Shown here piece by piece: positions 1 to 12,289 of a stretch of 64,000 bases of DNA. A program made the translations under genes and the position numbers. The stretch is from the NCBI GenBank assembly GCA_963854735.1, contig OY978105.1:930001-994000 (forward strand). Direction: 5' to 3'. Within the stretch, counting starts at the first letter, position 1. Every line of letters begins with the position of its first letter. The notes beneath the pieces are model-generated. The model made no database searches. It saw nothing but the letters and a program-made list of their open reading frames with translations, and had not been told where the DNA came from. Origin of the DNA: Marvania coccoides. Its lineage: Eukaryota > Chlorophyta > Trebouxiophyceae > Chlorellales > Chlorellaceae.

Positions 1-366
1 GCAGTGTTTTTTTGCTTATGCCGTATTTATTTATAATTTATTTGCCGCTTCAATTTATTCTTCCCCTCTTTTCCCCCTTCAATTTGGGCACGCGTGCTTT
101 TCTCTCCCTCACTGCCCTTTATTTCTCTCCCTTTCACTCGGAAAAAGAAATCAACCTCCTCAGGCCCATGGCGTTATTTCTAATTGCATACTCTTTAAAA
201 AGGAAAAAAAAAAACAATAACACACACGTAAAAGCGAACAGAAGAGAGAGAAAACAGACATAGGGGTATAGATAAATTCACGAAGAAATGATGGGAAGAA
301 AAATCGGTTTGTCGCTGATCAATTGGAAGGTTACGCAGATGAAAACAAAGTATATGGTTTCCACCT
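1..366. other. Spacer downstream of the NOL11-like gene
   Basis: AT-rich, pyrimidine-rich sequence beyond the stop codon of the minus-strand NOL11-like gene. I see no convincing coding exon, RNA gene or repeat here. It probably holds the 3' UTR of that gene. Confidence 0.5.
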
Positions 367-3300
367 TTATCCCTCCACTCGCAGAGACAGCCACTCCAGC
401 GTGTACCGCCCTGCAGGCCCTCTGCCCGGTGCCGCCAGCGGTGCTCCGCACTGCAGGTGCTCCACAGCGCCCTTGACCCTGGCAAGCATTTTTAAAGCCG
501 CCACTTGGGGGGACACCTCCGCCTGCAGCTCCGCCAGCACCTCCCCAGCGCCTGGCCTTACGAGAAGCTTGGCCATGCAGCCATCAATGACCGCTGCAAT
601 CCAAGCCAATACAACGTCAGGTCCCGGGATCGAGAGCTGTACTGGCAAGTCTGGGATCATGACGTGGGCGTCGGCGATGACGTGGCGGTAGTTGCGCAAC
701 CAGCGCAGCAGGTAACGCAGCAGGGACACAGCGTGGGGAGCAGGCAGCTTGCGTAGCGCGCTCAGCAGCACCGCGCTGTCGTGCGGCGCCGCCAGCAGCG
801 GGTGCAGACACAGCTGTCCCGCGGAGAACCCGTCCACCCCGCCAGCGGCACAGGCAGCGGCTGCAATCTTGCCGTCAGCGTCAGGAGAGGCACGGCCCGC
901 CGCCGCCTCTCCCGCCGCCACAATCTCCTCTGCGGCATGTTTCACGCGCGCAGCATGTGCTGCGCGAGCTTCTCGCGCTTCAGGGGTGGCTGCAGCGGAC
1001 AGGCAGACTAGGAGCACCGCCAGAATGTCGGCAGAGGAAACATTGGATGCGTGTTTCAAAAGAGAGTGGAGGAGGTCGTAGCGGTGGGCCTGCGCGAGGG
1101 CAGTGACCAGCCCTGGGCAGCCGGCCATGGACCCCGGGTGTTGGGCGGCCAGCAGCTTCTCCACGACTTCCCAGTGGCCGCTTTCTGCAAACGGAAGAAG
1201 AAAAAAAAAATAAGAAGAGAAGTTGTAGTCTTAAAAATGATTTTTGAAGGACAGGGTTTTCAGACTTTCAATCAAAGGTAAGGAAAGATTGAGAGAAGAG
1301 AGGACATAACATTCAGAATTGAGGGCAATGCAGTTTATATAAGGCTCAGAGAGATTCCCACAGAATTTTATCATCACTGTGAATCAGTTGTCTCTATCTA
1401 CTTTTGAACTGTTTGACTCATCACCGCCAAATAAAAAAATGCCGCCACTTCATTCTGATTTGTCCTCTCTCTCAAAACAAAACCCCTCGGGCAGTTCGAA
1501 CAAAAACAACTGTCTGTTACTTCCCAATTCTCTCACCTGACGCGGCCAGCAACAGCTTGCACAGCAAGTCGTAGCTCATCTTGGTCCTCGCCTTCTTTGC
1601 CTTGGCCAGCAGAGGAGTCACGATTTCTAAAAACGCCACCTGCGTCAGCCCCTTATTCCTGCTGCCAGCGTCCAACAGCGCCGACCAGGCGTCCGTCTCC
1701 GCCTCTCTCGAGGCACTGCCACCCCCTGGCGCCTCCCACTCAGCTTCCACCTTCACCAGCAGCTCCGCCGCCGCCACCGCCGGCTCCTCTTTTCCGTCCT
1801 TTCGGCTCAATTTGAAGGCGTTTCTGCCGAACGCGAACTTCAGGGGACCCGCGCCGCCGCCCACAGAGGCAGTCAGCTCCGCCAGAGCGTCCTCAGCGAG
1901 TGCTGAGCTCGCGGCTAAGGCCGGACCCCTGGCCTCAGCGTCCCGCTGCATCTGGAAAGGCGTGGCCAGAGCTCCGATGAGGTTAGCGAGGCTGGGGCGG
2001 CGCACGTCGAGCTCTATGGCCACCGCGGCGCCTCCCACAGCCACTACCGCGCGGTGGGTGCCCTTGAGCGCAATTGCCTGCACGTAAATATAAAAAAAAA
2101 GTGCAGAAACTATGATTGGTAAATTTGTGTTGGAAAATATAAGAGGGGGACATAGGGAGAGCAGGAATGAAGGCCCAAAGAGCAGAACACGAGGCGGTGA
2201 GAGAAAATGCCGCTTCCTGCCCTCTCAATCTCAAAAGAGAGAAAGAAGAGGCCTGCCCTTTGGGCCGCGGCGCCGGCAGCGGCCGCAAAACGCAGAACGC
2301 TGAAAACGACGCCAAGTGGCTGCTGTGGCACGGGAATGACTCAAACCCCCTCCAATCGGGTGTGCGTGCACTTGCGTGCCCACACAGGAGGGTGATCTCA
2401 AGGCCCATGCGTATTCCCCCCCCCCCCAAAACCCCCATAAGGGACCTAAAAACTGCATTGTATGCAGCGTACCTGGAAGGGCTTTTGCGTGTCGAGCTTG
2501 CCAGCGCCCAGGTCGCCTGCGGAAAGGTTTGTGGCACTTTGAATGGCGCCGTAGGCTGCGTCTGCAGCCACCGCTCGCACTCCCCCTCCCTCCGCTGCCC
2601 AGCCCACCACAGCCACCAACCCTTCCCCCAAATGCACCACCGCCGCCTTCCGATCGCCGCGCCCCTTGCTCTCTTCCGTTTTGTCTCGTTTTCGCCGGCC
2701 TGGGGTCTTTCCGCTGGCGCCGCCTGCTTTTTCACTCCCGCTGCTGAGCGTAAACCCCTTCAACCGCCGCGAAAATGTCGCGGTCACGGTGCCTTGGGAG
2801 GGGGTGAGCGGGCTGGAGACGTCGTAGGAGGCTAGGCTGCCGTCAGACCATAAAATAACAGCGCTGCCGGAGGCGTGGGTTGCTGCCTCGGGGAAGACTC
2901 CTTTTGCAGGGGAAGCCGCGTGCAGCAGCGCGTCGCACTGCAGCTTCCCGCCTGCCACAGTGAACCGCCCCAACCTGAGCCCAAATTCGCCGCTGCGGGC
3001 GCCGTGCACTGTAAGCAGTGCCCCTCCGTCTAGGCTAGCTGCAACCAACGGACATCCGCTGGCTTCTGCGCTCTCTGCCAGCAGATCTGAGGTGCTGCAC
3101 AGCGAAATGGTGCCGTCGGTGTGGGCCACGTAGATAGCGGGCGCGGAAGAGCTGGACGAAGGGCCTCCTGAGGCGGTAGAAGAGGAAGGAGCAGCAGCAG
3201 CGGGGGAGGTGGAGAGAGAGAGGAGGGAAGTTACAGGGCTAGAAAGGGGAATGTGGTGCGCAATTTGCTGGATTGTGCCGGCTGAAGCGGCCTCGGGCCA

Positions 3301-3761
3301 CGCCAGCAGCGTGGCGTCGCTCTTGTTGCTGCTGTTCTGCACTGCAGCAAAGAGATGCCTTGTGGGGGCATGGAAGGCTGCAGGCGCCGAGAATTCGAGG
3401 GCGCCTTTGCCTAGGGCCCATGATTGTGAAGCGGCCTGCGGGATGAACATGCGAATTAGAACAGCCGTCATTATACCCAAAATAAAAATCTCATCGCATG
3501 CATGGACAATTTCGAGAGCAAATATATTGGGGAATTGCTTACTTTGGAAGAGAGGTCTTGTATTGTGACCCCGTCGCCTGCAATTGTCAACAGAACCCTG
3601 TCTTTGCCGGGTGCTTGAGCGACTCCAAAAACATTGCCATGTCCGGGTGCAAGGCAGTGAGCGCTCGTCATCTGACCTACTCCATCATACGGAAACAGCC
3701 ATTTTTCACATGTAAAAAATTGTATCGTTTTTTTTAAACGCCAGCGCAGCCATGAAGCCAT
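367..3761 (-). CDS. NOL11: NOL11-like nucleolar protein (pre-rRNA processing)
   Basis: Four exons give about 846 aa: 3543-3761, 2473-3435, 1537-2077 and 367-1184, all GT-AG with phases that join cleanly. The N-terminal two thirds reads like a degenerate beta-propeller (short hydrophobic strands, many turns) with an insert rich in Ser/Ala and a basic stretch near the end of exon 2. The last exon has the helical C-terminus that recalls metazoan NOL11: a dileucine-rich block, a segment with WIAAVIDGCMAKLL, and an ending with GRYTLEWLSL that resembles the YSIEVLEL end of NOL11. NOL11 acts in the small-subunit processome with UTP4/cirhin, promoting rDNA transcription and 18S rRNA processing. Family assignment is by memory of the motif pattern. 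A Utp8-like or other propeller protein is the alternative. Confidence 0.55.
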
Positions 3762-3964
3762 TTAGCGGCGGCAGCTGCGCGCAAAAATCGGCTTCGGCCA
3801 GCTGATTTTCGTGATTTTCGGCCTTGCATGCCCAATCTGAATATGTATTTTAATTTATAATGGTTTAAAATGTGTTTGTATACCGCGAAGTTCCAAAATT
3901 CATTACAAATTAATGTGATCAGAACAAAATCTTTTTAATCAAAGGCTGACAGCAACCACACACC
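3762..3964. promoter_or_regulatory. Shared 203-base divergent promoter (NOL11-like / EFL1)
   Basis: The two start codons face away from each other across 203 bases. The NOL11-like side is GC-rich and contains a direct repeat of TGATTTTCG. The EFL1 side is very AT-rich. No TATA box in a fixed position is obvious. Both genes serve ribosome production, so a common promoter is plausible, but this is inference from spacing only. Confidence 0.45.
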
Positions 3965-6900
3965 ATGAACGTCGACGTGGAGTTCATCGCGCAGCTACAG
4001 CGCGACACGGCAAGTTTTTCTACCCACCCTCCACAACCCAATATTACCTTTATCACTTTTTCCCCGCCGCTGTTCACCTTTTTTCGCTCCCTGCAGGACC
4101 GCATCCGCAATGTGTGCGTCCTCGCACACGTGGACCATGGCAAAACCACCCTCTCCGACCACCTCATCGCTGCCAACGGTCTAATTCACCCCCGCTTAGC
4201 TGGCGAGCTTCGCTACATGGACAGCAATGCAGAGGAGCAGGAGCGTGGCATCACCATGAAGAGCTCCTCCATCACGCTGCTGCACGTCCCAGGCGCTGCG
4301 CTGCTCCCAGAGGGCCCCAATTCTGTGTCCCGGGACGAAAGGCTGGCTTCAGGATTTTTGGTGAATCTTATCGACTCTCCCGGCCACGTGGACTTTTGCT
4401 CTGAGGTCTCCACGGCTGCGCGGCTGAGCGACGGCGCGCTGGTGGTGGTGGACGCGGTGGAGGGGGTGTGCATTCAAACACACGCTGTGCTGCGCCAGGT
4501 GAGAGGCGTTTTGCCGATTGTTTGGTTGTTTGCTGTGTAGGAGAGGAACGTGAACAATTTTCTGAAATTGTTTGATTTAATAAATCGCATTTTTTTTTTA
4601 TGCAACTTTAATACACGTTCTTTTGTTTTTTATGCTGCTTTCTTTTCCGATTCCCGCTTTTTCCACGCATGTTTTTTCACCTCAATGCCTCTCGTACTCA
4701 CTCGCACCTCCCCCAAAAAATATTAAAAAACAGGCTTGGGAAGAAAAAGTCGCCATGTGCCTGGTGATCAACAAAATTGACCGCCTTGTGCTGGAGCTCA
4801 AGCTGTCGCCAGAGGAGGCCTACGAGCGGCTAGCTGCCATCGTGGCGCACGTCAACATGATCGTCTCGCTCTTCCGCTCCGAAAAATTCATTTCTGAGGC
4901 CGATTCCGTGCTGGTTTATGAGGACGCCAAGGCAGCCCAGGGCAGCGCCGCCACAGACGCTGGCGGGGGCAGCTGCGGGGCGGCGGACGAGCAGGAGGAC
5001 GCCTCCGCTGAAGATGAGGACCTTTTTTCGCCCGCAAAGGGCAACGTAGCGTTCGTAAGCGCTCACGATGGGTGGGGTTTCCGTGTTGGCCAATTTGCGG
5101 AAATGTATGCGGCCAAACTGGGGTGCAACGCGGCTTCGTTGGAGAAGACGCTGTGGGGCGACTTTGCGCTGCAGCCCAAGACGCGGCGCATCGTGAAAAT
5201 AAAAAACGAGCAGCGGGGGCGGCTGAAGCCGCTGTTCGTCTCGCTGGCCCTGGAACCGTTGTGGAAGGCATACACCGCGTGCGAGCCGGAGCAGGACCAC
5301 GCGGCGGTGCTGGGGAAGATGGTGCAGGGGCTGGGGTTGACAGGGGTAACCGAAAAGGCAATCAATCATTCAGACGCCAGGGTTGCGCTGCGAAACGTGC
5401 TGCGCAGCTGGCTGCCGCTGGCGGAGGCCGTGCTGGGCATGGTATCGGACCGGCTGCCTAGCCCCTCCGCCGCCGCGCCCGTACGCGTGAGCCGGCTGCT
5501 GCCACCGCGCGCCGAAGCGCTGAAAGGCGCATTGCTGTCTTTGGAGCTCACAGCGGAGCTGGACGCCATGGAGGCCGGCGTGGGGACGTGCGACGCCTCG
5601 GATGCCGCCCCTACGGTGGTTTACGTGAGCAAAATGGTGGCAGTACCTGCCAATGCTTTACCCCGGTCGGTTGGCGAGCCTTCCCCAGCAGACCCCCACG
5701 AAGAGCGGTTCCTCGCGTTTGGACGGGTGTTCAGCGGCGTCGTCAAGGCAGGGCAGGCAGTACATGTCCTGCCAGCCACTTACAACCCAGCAGACCCCGC
5801 CTCTGAGCATCAAACAGCGGTGATCTCTTCCCTATACCTGATGATGGGCAGGGGGCTGGAGCGGCTGCCCGAGGTGCCCGCCGGTAACGTGCTGGCTCTC
5901 GCCGGGCTGGACCGCGCCATTTTAAAGTCTGCGACCGTCGCTTCCTCCCTGGCGCACCGGCCTTTGGCTCCGCTGCTCTTTCAGGTGGCCCCCATCGTCA
6001 AGGTTGCGGTGGAGGCGACGCGCCCTGGCGACATGCCCGCCCTAGTGGAAGGCCTTCGGCTGCTTCATCGCGCGGACCCCCTGGTGCAGGTAGAACAATA
6101 ATTTTTTATATTCGTGCTTTCTTCTACACCAATTTTTCAATGTTTTACTGTGCATAATGCTGGGGTTTATCTCCGGAAAACCCACTGGCAATATTGTCCA
6201 ATACATCCTCCTAACCAATCACTTACATTTCGCCTTAACAATTGAACAAAAATGCAGGTGAGCATGCAAGAGAGCGGTGAGCACGTCGTTGCGGCTGCCG
6301 GCGAAGTCCACCTCGATTCCTGCATCAAAGAGCTGCGAGAGAGGTTCGCCAAGGTTGAGTTGCACGTCTCTCCCCCGCTGGTAGCTTTCAGGGAGACTGT
6401 GGCAGCGCCCGACGAGTCAGTGGTCGAAAGCAGCGGCGGCGGCGTTTCGCGCGCTTCAGCAGCCTCTGCCGTGGTGGTGGAAGCAACGACGCCCAGTGGG
6501 GCGTGCACCCTGCGCGTGCGCGCGATGCCTCTGCCAGAGTCCGTGGCTTCCGTGATGGACCAGCATGCAGAAGCGCTGAAAACAGCGTTCGCCGGGACAG
6601 GCAGTACTGCAGCTGAAGGCCCGACTGGCGCGGGTGGGATCATCGGGGACCTGGAGACGCTCGGGGAGCGGCTGCGGGCGGCGTGTGCTGAAGAAAACAC
6701 CGCCAGCAGCGGTGGAATGGCGGCCGCTGCCAGAGAAGCTCTGCCAGATATTTGGATGCTGGGCCCAAAACGCAGCGGCGCCAACTTCCTTCTGGTGCCT
6801 CCCAGCTGTAAAACAGCTTCCCTCCGGCCCTCCCTGTGGGATTTCCCCCCTCACCAAGTCATCAAACTCTCAAAGCATCACCAAAAGACGCCGGGCGTGC

Positions 6901-7916
6901 CGAGCGCGCATGCTGCGGAGGAAGAAAGCGCGAATGGCGCGGAAGACAGTTCTTCCAGGCGGCACGTGACCCTGGAGCTAGGCAACCCCGCGGTGTCCCT
7001 GCGCTTGGGGCTGGTTTCTGAAGAAGAGAAGCTGTCACCAGCACAGCAGCAACGGCAGCAGGCGTTGCCAGAGGGCGAAGAAGCGGCAACGGCTACTTAT
7101 CTTCATGCTGCAGAGGCGAGGGTGGAGGTCCTGGCCACCCGGCTGGCGGACCTGGGCCTGCTGGCGGCCGCACGCCTGGAGGAGGAAGAAAAGCAAAAAG
7201 AAAGAGCTTCGTTTTTGCAGTACCTGCAGTACAGCGTGCAGTCGGGGGTGGCCTCCGGCTTCGGGCTGGCTACCGCGGCGGGGCCGCTGTGCGACGAGCC
7301 CATGTGGGCGGTGGCTTTCCAGATCGAAGCTCGGCTTAACTGCATCGTGCCTGCCGCAGGCGAAGAGGATCTTTCCACCGTTATTCCGCTGCTGGAGGAC
7401 GTGTACGGCCCTCTGAGCGGCCAGGTAACCAGCACGGCGCGCCAGGCGGTGCGCCAGGCCGTCATGGAGGCTGGCCCCCGCCTTGTTGAAGCGGCGTTTT
7501 TGTGCGAAGTGACGACGTCGTCTGAGGGCCTCTCCGCGGTGTACGCGGTACTGGGGCGGCGCCGGGCGCGCATTTTACGTGAAGAGATGCGGGAGGGGTC
7601 GGATCTGTTCACTGTGCACGCTTACATGCCGGCGGAAGCTTCCTTTGGGTTTGCCGATGAGTTGAGAAGGAAATCCAGCGGCGCTGCGGCCGCCTCGCTG
7701 ATGCTGTCGCATTGGGAGCGGCTGGGGGTGGATCCCTTCTTTGTTCCCGTGACTGAGGAAGAGCGGGAGGAGTTCGGGGAGAGCGGGCAGGGGGTGGGCG
7801 CGCCCAATCTGGCGAGGAAGCTCATCGACTCTGTGCGGCGGCGCAAGGGGCTGGCGGTGGAGCAAAAGGTGGTGGAGAGTGCCACGCGGCAGCGCACGCG
7901 GGCCAGAAAGGTTTGA
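3965..7916 (+). CDS. EFL1: Elongation factor-like GTPase 1 (60S maturation)
   Basis: Four exons (3965-4009, 4097-4498, 4734-6089, 6258-7916) give about 1153 aa, close to the roughly 1120 aa of human EFL1. G1 is AHVDHGKT at residues 25-32, followed by a switch with RGITMKSS, G3 DSPGH and G4 NKID. The C-terminus has the EF-2-like signature [18 protein letters not shown]1/Ria1 works with SBDS to evict eIF6/Tif6 from pre-60S subunits in the cytoplasm. Typical insertions after the G domain (acidic, Glu/Asp/Ala-rich around 4930-5030) separate it from true EF-2. The first intron (4010-4096) has a GC donor (GCAAGT), is 87 bases and stop-free, so retention would add 29 residues. The gene shares a promoter region with the NOL11-like gene. 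Confidence 0.93.
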
Positions 7917-8087
7917 GGGGGGGGGGAAGCGAGTTTTTCTGCCTGAGAGTGCTTTTTAGTGGGCTTTTCAGGAGACGGCGAAAGAGGGTGCAAAATTTTG
8001 TGTTATTGTTATTACAATTTAATGGTATCTACGATTTTGAATAAAGCGAATTTAATGCAATACAGTAGTGCCGAATACAGTGAATAC

Positions 8088-8780
8088 TCAAAGAGGGTCA
8101 CCATTTCCACGATTTCTTTTTTTCATCACAGCACTCAGCGCAGGATCCACCTCCTCCACCGCAGCCTTGTATTTCTCACTGTCTTTCTCTGCTTCTCCCC
8201 TCCGCAGCAGGTCCCAGCGATTCACCTGCGCCACTGCTCCCGTCAAGTCCGCCGCATTATTAGCCCCGCCGCCGGCAACAGCCTGCTGCTTGTGGCAGCT
8301 CCAGCCATGGTCGCAGTTGCAGACAAACGGGCTGAAGAAATTCGTACATGGGCACCGCCGGCACTGCTTGGTGTCTGGCGCATGATCGGTGTGCTTGTGT
8401 TTACAGCTGCACCGTAAAATCCAGGCTCCCTATTGAAAAAAAGAGGAGTGAAAAAGGAAAGTGTTATCCTTGCGGTGATATTGAGAGTATAGTTTATGAA
8501 GTTCTGCGCACCTGGGCGAAGATGTAGTCAAAACCAGGGCAGCAGCAGTCTCGGCAGCGGCATCTTGAGTCAGTTGAAGCAGTTGTGTGGAAAAGGAGAG
8601 CATGGGTATGGGCTTGCGTGAGGGGGTGGACTGGGATGTTGAGAATCAGTTTGGTGCTTACCTCCAGCTATCATCTTGGCCGGCGTGCTCTTTGAATCGG
8701 TGTCCGCAAAGGCATCTGCTTTCCGCTCGAACTGGTGCGCATTCCGCGTCGCACTCTTCGCAGACCCAAGAGAGGCGCAT
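8088..8780 (-). CDS. FAM221-family Cys/His-rich protein
   Basis: Three exons (8662-8780, 8512-8563, 8088-8429) make a 170-aa protein. Metal-binding pairs run throughout: VCEECDAEC near the start, then CLCGHRFKEH, CRCRDCCC, RCSCKHKHTDH, CRRCPC and CNCDHGWSCH. This spaced CxCxH/CxxC arrangement is the hallmark of FAM221A/B, proteins of unknown function found in many eukaryotes, often ciliated ones. The start at 8780 is chosen because it is the first in-frame ATG before the Cys cluster. A small upstream ATG exon near 8830 is also possible. It lies head-to-head with the SEC12-like gene, 209 bases away. The C-terminal third is an alpha-helical, charged tail ahead of the stop at 8088. Confidence 0.75.
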
Positions 8781-8989
8781 TATTGTGCTTATATTATAAT
8801 AAGTTTTCTGCTTTGCTCACGAGAAGAACGGCGAACGCCATTCAAAATAAGAATAATATTGACCAATATTTATTAGCTGCTGCAGCAATAATAAAGATTA
8901 TTTTATTTATAATTTAGATCAATTCGACTGTTGTTACACGCGCAGCTGCCAATATCCACCAGACACTAGAATTCCTTAAAAATATATCG
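8781..8989. promoter_or_regulatory. Divergent spacer between FAM221-like and SEC12-like genes
   Basis: AT-rich 209-base region between two start codons facing away from each other. It must carry both 5' UTRs and core promoters. I recognise no specific element. Confidence 0.4.
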
Positions 8990-10298
8990 ATGGGCAAAAA
9001 ACCAGCGCCTCAAAAATATGGAGCCCCGCTGTACGCGGTGTTTTGGGCAGGTGACTACGCCTACATGTGCGGTGGCGGCAATCTGGGAATCGAAAACAAG
9101 TGAGAGAACCATCTTCTCATTTATCTCACGCCTTCCGTTGCCGCCGTCTCTCTCCATTAAACTCATAAATAATAATGCAAATCTCTCAACCCCTAAGCCC
9201 CTCCTTTTCCTCAAACTTATCCCACCCCGCAGAATCGTGGTTGTGAGCTGCAAGGACGGCGTGCTGTCAGACGAAGTGGCCAAGCTCAACGTCGGCAGCG
9301 ATGCCCCCTACAGAATGGCGCTGCACCCGTCAGGGCGCAGCGCAGTGATGGGCATGACCATGGGAGGGCTCAAGCGCGCCAATATCGACCCTGGAAAGGA
9401 CGGCCAGCCCCCCGTTTTGACCCTAGCAGGCGCTGAATTCGATGCCTTCGGCTCCCGCTTCTCTGCGGTGAAATCTTTGGGATTTTCGTCCGACGGGCGG
9501 CAGCTGGCTGTGGGAGGGGAGGACGGGTGGGTGGAGGTGCTGAACTGGCCCGCCATGGGCACCGTGCAGCGCTGGCAAGCCTCGGAAAAGGCGATTCGCA
9601 ATCTCGATTTCTCGGCAGCACACAGTGATGGCGTGCTGGCCACTGTGGACGAATCCGGGGCGTGCAAGCTGTGGGACGTGACCTCCGGGGAGCTGGTGAC
9701 GCAGCTGCAGCCCCCCGCGGACCTCCCGCGCGCTACTTTCTTCCGGTGCAAGGCGGCAGTTGACGAGGACGGTATCGCTCTGTACACCCCAATGAAATTC
9801 AAGGGAGCGGGGTACGTGCTGCGGTGGCGGCAGGACGAACGCGGGGAAATCAAACTGGAGGCGCGCAGCCCCAAGCCGGTCACTCCAGCAGCCCCTATCT
9901 GCGGATTCGAGGCGAGCCACAGCGGGCGCCTGCTGGCAGCTGTAACGCCCGAGGGGGACCAGTGCGTGGTGTCCGCGAGCACCCTGAAGCCTGTCAAGTA
10001 CAAAAAAGGCGCTCACATGACGTTTGCCACCGCAGTAGCCTTCGCCCCGGATGACTCAGCGATACTTTCCACCTCAGCCGATGCCAGTGCGGTACTGACG
10101 GAGGTGGGGGCTGGCGGCGGTGGCTTCGGCGGGGTGGGCACCCTGTTGAGCCTTCTGGGCGTACTGTTTGTGCTGTTGGCGGTCGTGGCTGGCATGCTGC
10201 GGCGGTTGGCAGCGCAGGAGCCTGAGCAGGTGGCGGTGCTGTTGGCAGGGTTGCCGGAGTGGGCGAAGGCGCTGGTGAGAGCTGTGGTGTCATTGTGA
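8990..10298 (+). CDS. SEC12: SEC12/PREB-like ER membrane WD40 protein
   Basis: Two exons (8990-9099, 9233-10298) give 391 aa. The N-terminus has the glycine loop CGGGNLGIEN of the SEC12 propeller, equivalent to the potassium-binding loop of the yeast exchange factor. WD-type blades follow (for example FSSDGRQLAVGGEDGWVEV and GACKLWDVTSGELV). A hydrophobic segment (LSLLGVLFVLLAVVAGML) near residues 345-365 is a single membrane anchor, leaving a short luminal tail. SEC12 is the guanine nucleotide exchange factor that activates SAR1 on the ER to start COPII coat assembly. The ATG at 8990 is the only start that keeps the glycine loop. SEC12 and the plant PHF1 paralogue cannot be told apart here. 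Confidence 0.82.
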
Positions 10299-10804
10299 GA
10301 TGGGAAATGGGGGTTAAAACGTTGGCTGACGGGAAATGAGTGCCAAAATGAATAAAAAAATGAACCTTGGAATGTAACTATTTTGTTATTGTGAGGAGTG
10401 GCAAATAGCGGAGGAATAAAATTGGAATATCAATCCGATCATCGTATCGTCGTTCTGAAATTGAAAAAGGGGTGAATTGAAAGGAAATTTGAAGGGCTGT
10501 TTCCCAGCGGCGCAGCGCTGCGCAGTGCTCTTTGCTGGGAAAGGCAAAGAGGCCAGACAGCCCCCCCCCCCAAAAATGTCATGAAATAATTCGTAGCAAA
10601 TCCTGAAACACGGTTAACAATGCATGTGTTTTTAACTTGTACTTTTGTAAGAGCGTCTAATTCTGTTAACGCCGCCACTCGTGGGTTCCCCAAGCTTTTG
10701 CCGCGGGTGCTCAACGAGGATAGTTAAATTCTGTTTGGTGGTACTACTGTCCACGAGTGTGCCGGGAAAGACCCGTCCCCTCACACACATCAAGAAGCTT
10801 CCTT
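10299..10804. other. Tail-to-tail spacer, no gene seen
   Basis: About 500 bases between two converging genes. It contains a short poly-C run near 10561 and otherwise AT-rich sequence. The small open frames here have no recognisable protein pattern and are probably 3' UTR sequence. Confidence 0.45.
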
Positions 10805-12289
10805 CTACTTCTGTTGCTGCTGTCTGTGACGCTGCAAAACGTCAAAATTGTTTTAGAATATTAAGATCCATACGCCCATGCACGAAAATAAATAGAAAGA
10901 GATTTCTTACCGTTCTTGGGGGCGGCGTTTCAGCTGCAGCAGGCCCTCCTCTCAGCTCCTCGTGTGGCTCCTCCAGCTGCAGCTTCCGCTTGCTTTTCCT
11001 GCAACATAAAAAGGCTTCAAATTCCACTGGGTCAAACCAGCCAATCATTCAAATCGAATTAAAAACAAAAATTTCAAAATTTCCACTCACGATGGTGTCT
11101 GCCCGTTCAGCGCCGGCCCTTCCTGATTCTCCTCCGGCTCAGCCTCGCTTCCATTTCGCAGCTGCCCTTCCGTTGCCGCTCCACTTTTGCAATCATCTCC
11201 TCCCTGCTGCCATTGCTGCTGCCATTGCTGTTGCTGCTGCTGAGCTGTGCCAACCACCTCCTCGCTGCTGCGTTTGCCCAGCTGGTCCAGCGAAACACAG
11301 TGCAGACCCACCGCGTCCGCCACCGTCACCACCGCCGACGAGTCTTCCACAACCCCAGCAGCTGCACCAGCCATTTCGCCACTCCTCATCAACAAGCTGC
11401 GAAGGCTGATCGGCGACTCGTGCTGGGCACCAGCGACAGCGGCAGCAGCGTCCAGAGCACTGTGTCCCCCAAACCGCAGCTGACTGAGTGGGCTGGGGGG
11501 GGCAGCGCAGCCGCCAAACAGGTCGTGAGAAGGGAGAGCGTCCTGCGCTGTCTGCTGCTGAGTGGTGGCAATGTTGAACTGAGGGGACACCCAAAGAGGA
11601 CTACTGGGCGCCTGCATGGCGGTGCTGACATACCCTAGGCCTGCCATATGGTGGAGGTCGCCGAAAAACAGCGCAGTGGCCTGCTGCTGCTGTGTTGGGT
11701 GCTGCATGGCGCCAGAAGAGAGGTTCGCCCCAGCCATGAGGGCTTGCTGCTGCGCCTGCAGCTGCGCCAACTGCTGCTGCTGCTGTCTGAGCAGCGCGGC
11801 GCGCTGCTGCGCATGGGCCTGAAGAGGGAAATGTTGGCGGGCGGTGAAGAGTTTATGTCCTTTTCTTTTCCCATTGTGATCCTCCATTTAAATTTGTCAA
11901 TCCCCGTCCACTTAAGATACTGGGATTACCTGCGTGGCGTAGGTGGTGTAGGTTTCTCGAGGCACGGCCACCTGAAGCAGCCTCTTGCAGTTTTGACAGC
12001 GGATGATTAAAATAGCTGGCTCAGTAATGCGGACCTCATCTGGCACCCCTACCTGCAGAATAAAATATGTATGGAGCGCGTGTTAAGACCCAAAATCGAT
12101 GGGAAAATGGGGCTCTAAACCGACCAACAGGACTGTCCCAGTTTGCAAAAAAACACTTCAAAGAGGCGCTTTTAGCAGAGAGCAACGGTATTTGCTTACT
12201 TCTAAGAGCGCACCACAGTCTGGGCTCTCGCAGTTCACCCTGATTTTGAGGGGTTGAAGCGGCAAAGATGCTTCTTGTGGGCTGGCCAT
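10805..12289 (-). CDS. C4 zinc-ribbon, glutamine-rich putative transcription regulator
   Basis: Five exons (12200-12289, 11930-12052, 11091-11818, 10911-10998, 10805-10831) give 351 aa. The first two exons encode a zinc ribbon of form VxCx4C...IRCxxC, with the LxVxVP spacing seen in the plant YABBY zinc finger. It is followed by long Gln-rich stretches (QQQQQLAQLQAQQQ, HPTQQQQ, a later QQQQQ/WQQQ run) and a basic KSKRKLQLEE segment that may be a nuclear signal. The protein ends RHRQQQQK. No YABBY HMG-like box is visible, so the link to YABBY rests on the finger alone. Poly-Gln activation domains and a basic tail suggest a nuclear role, inferred only. Confidence 0.55.
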
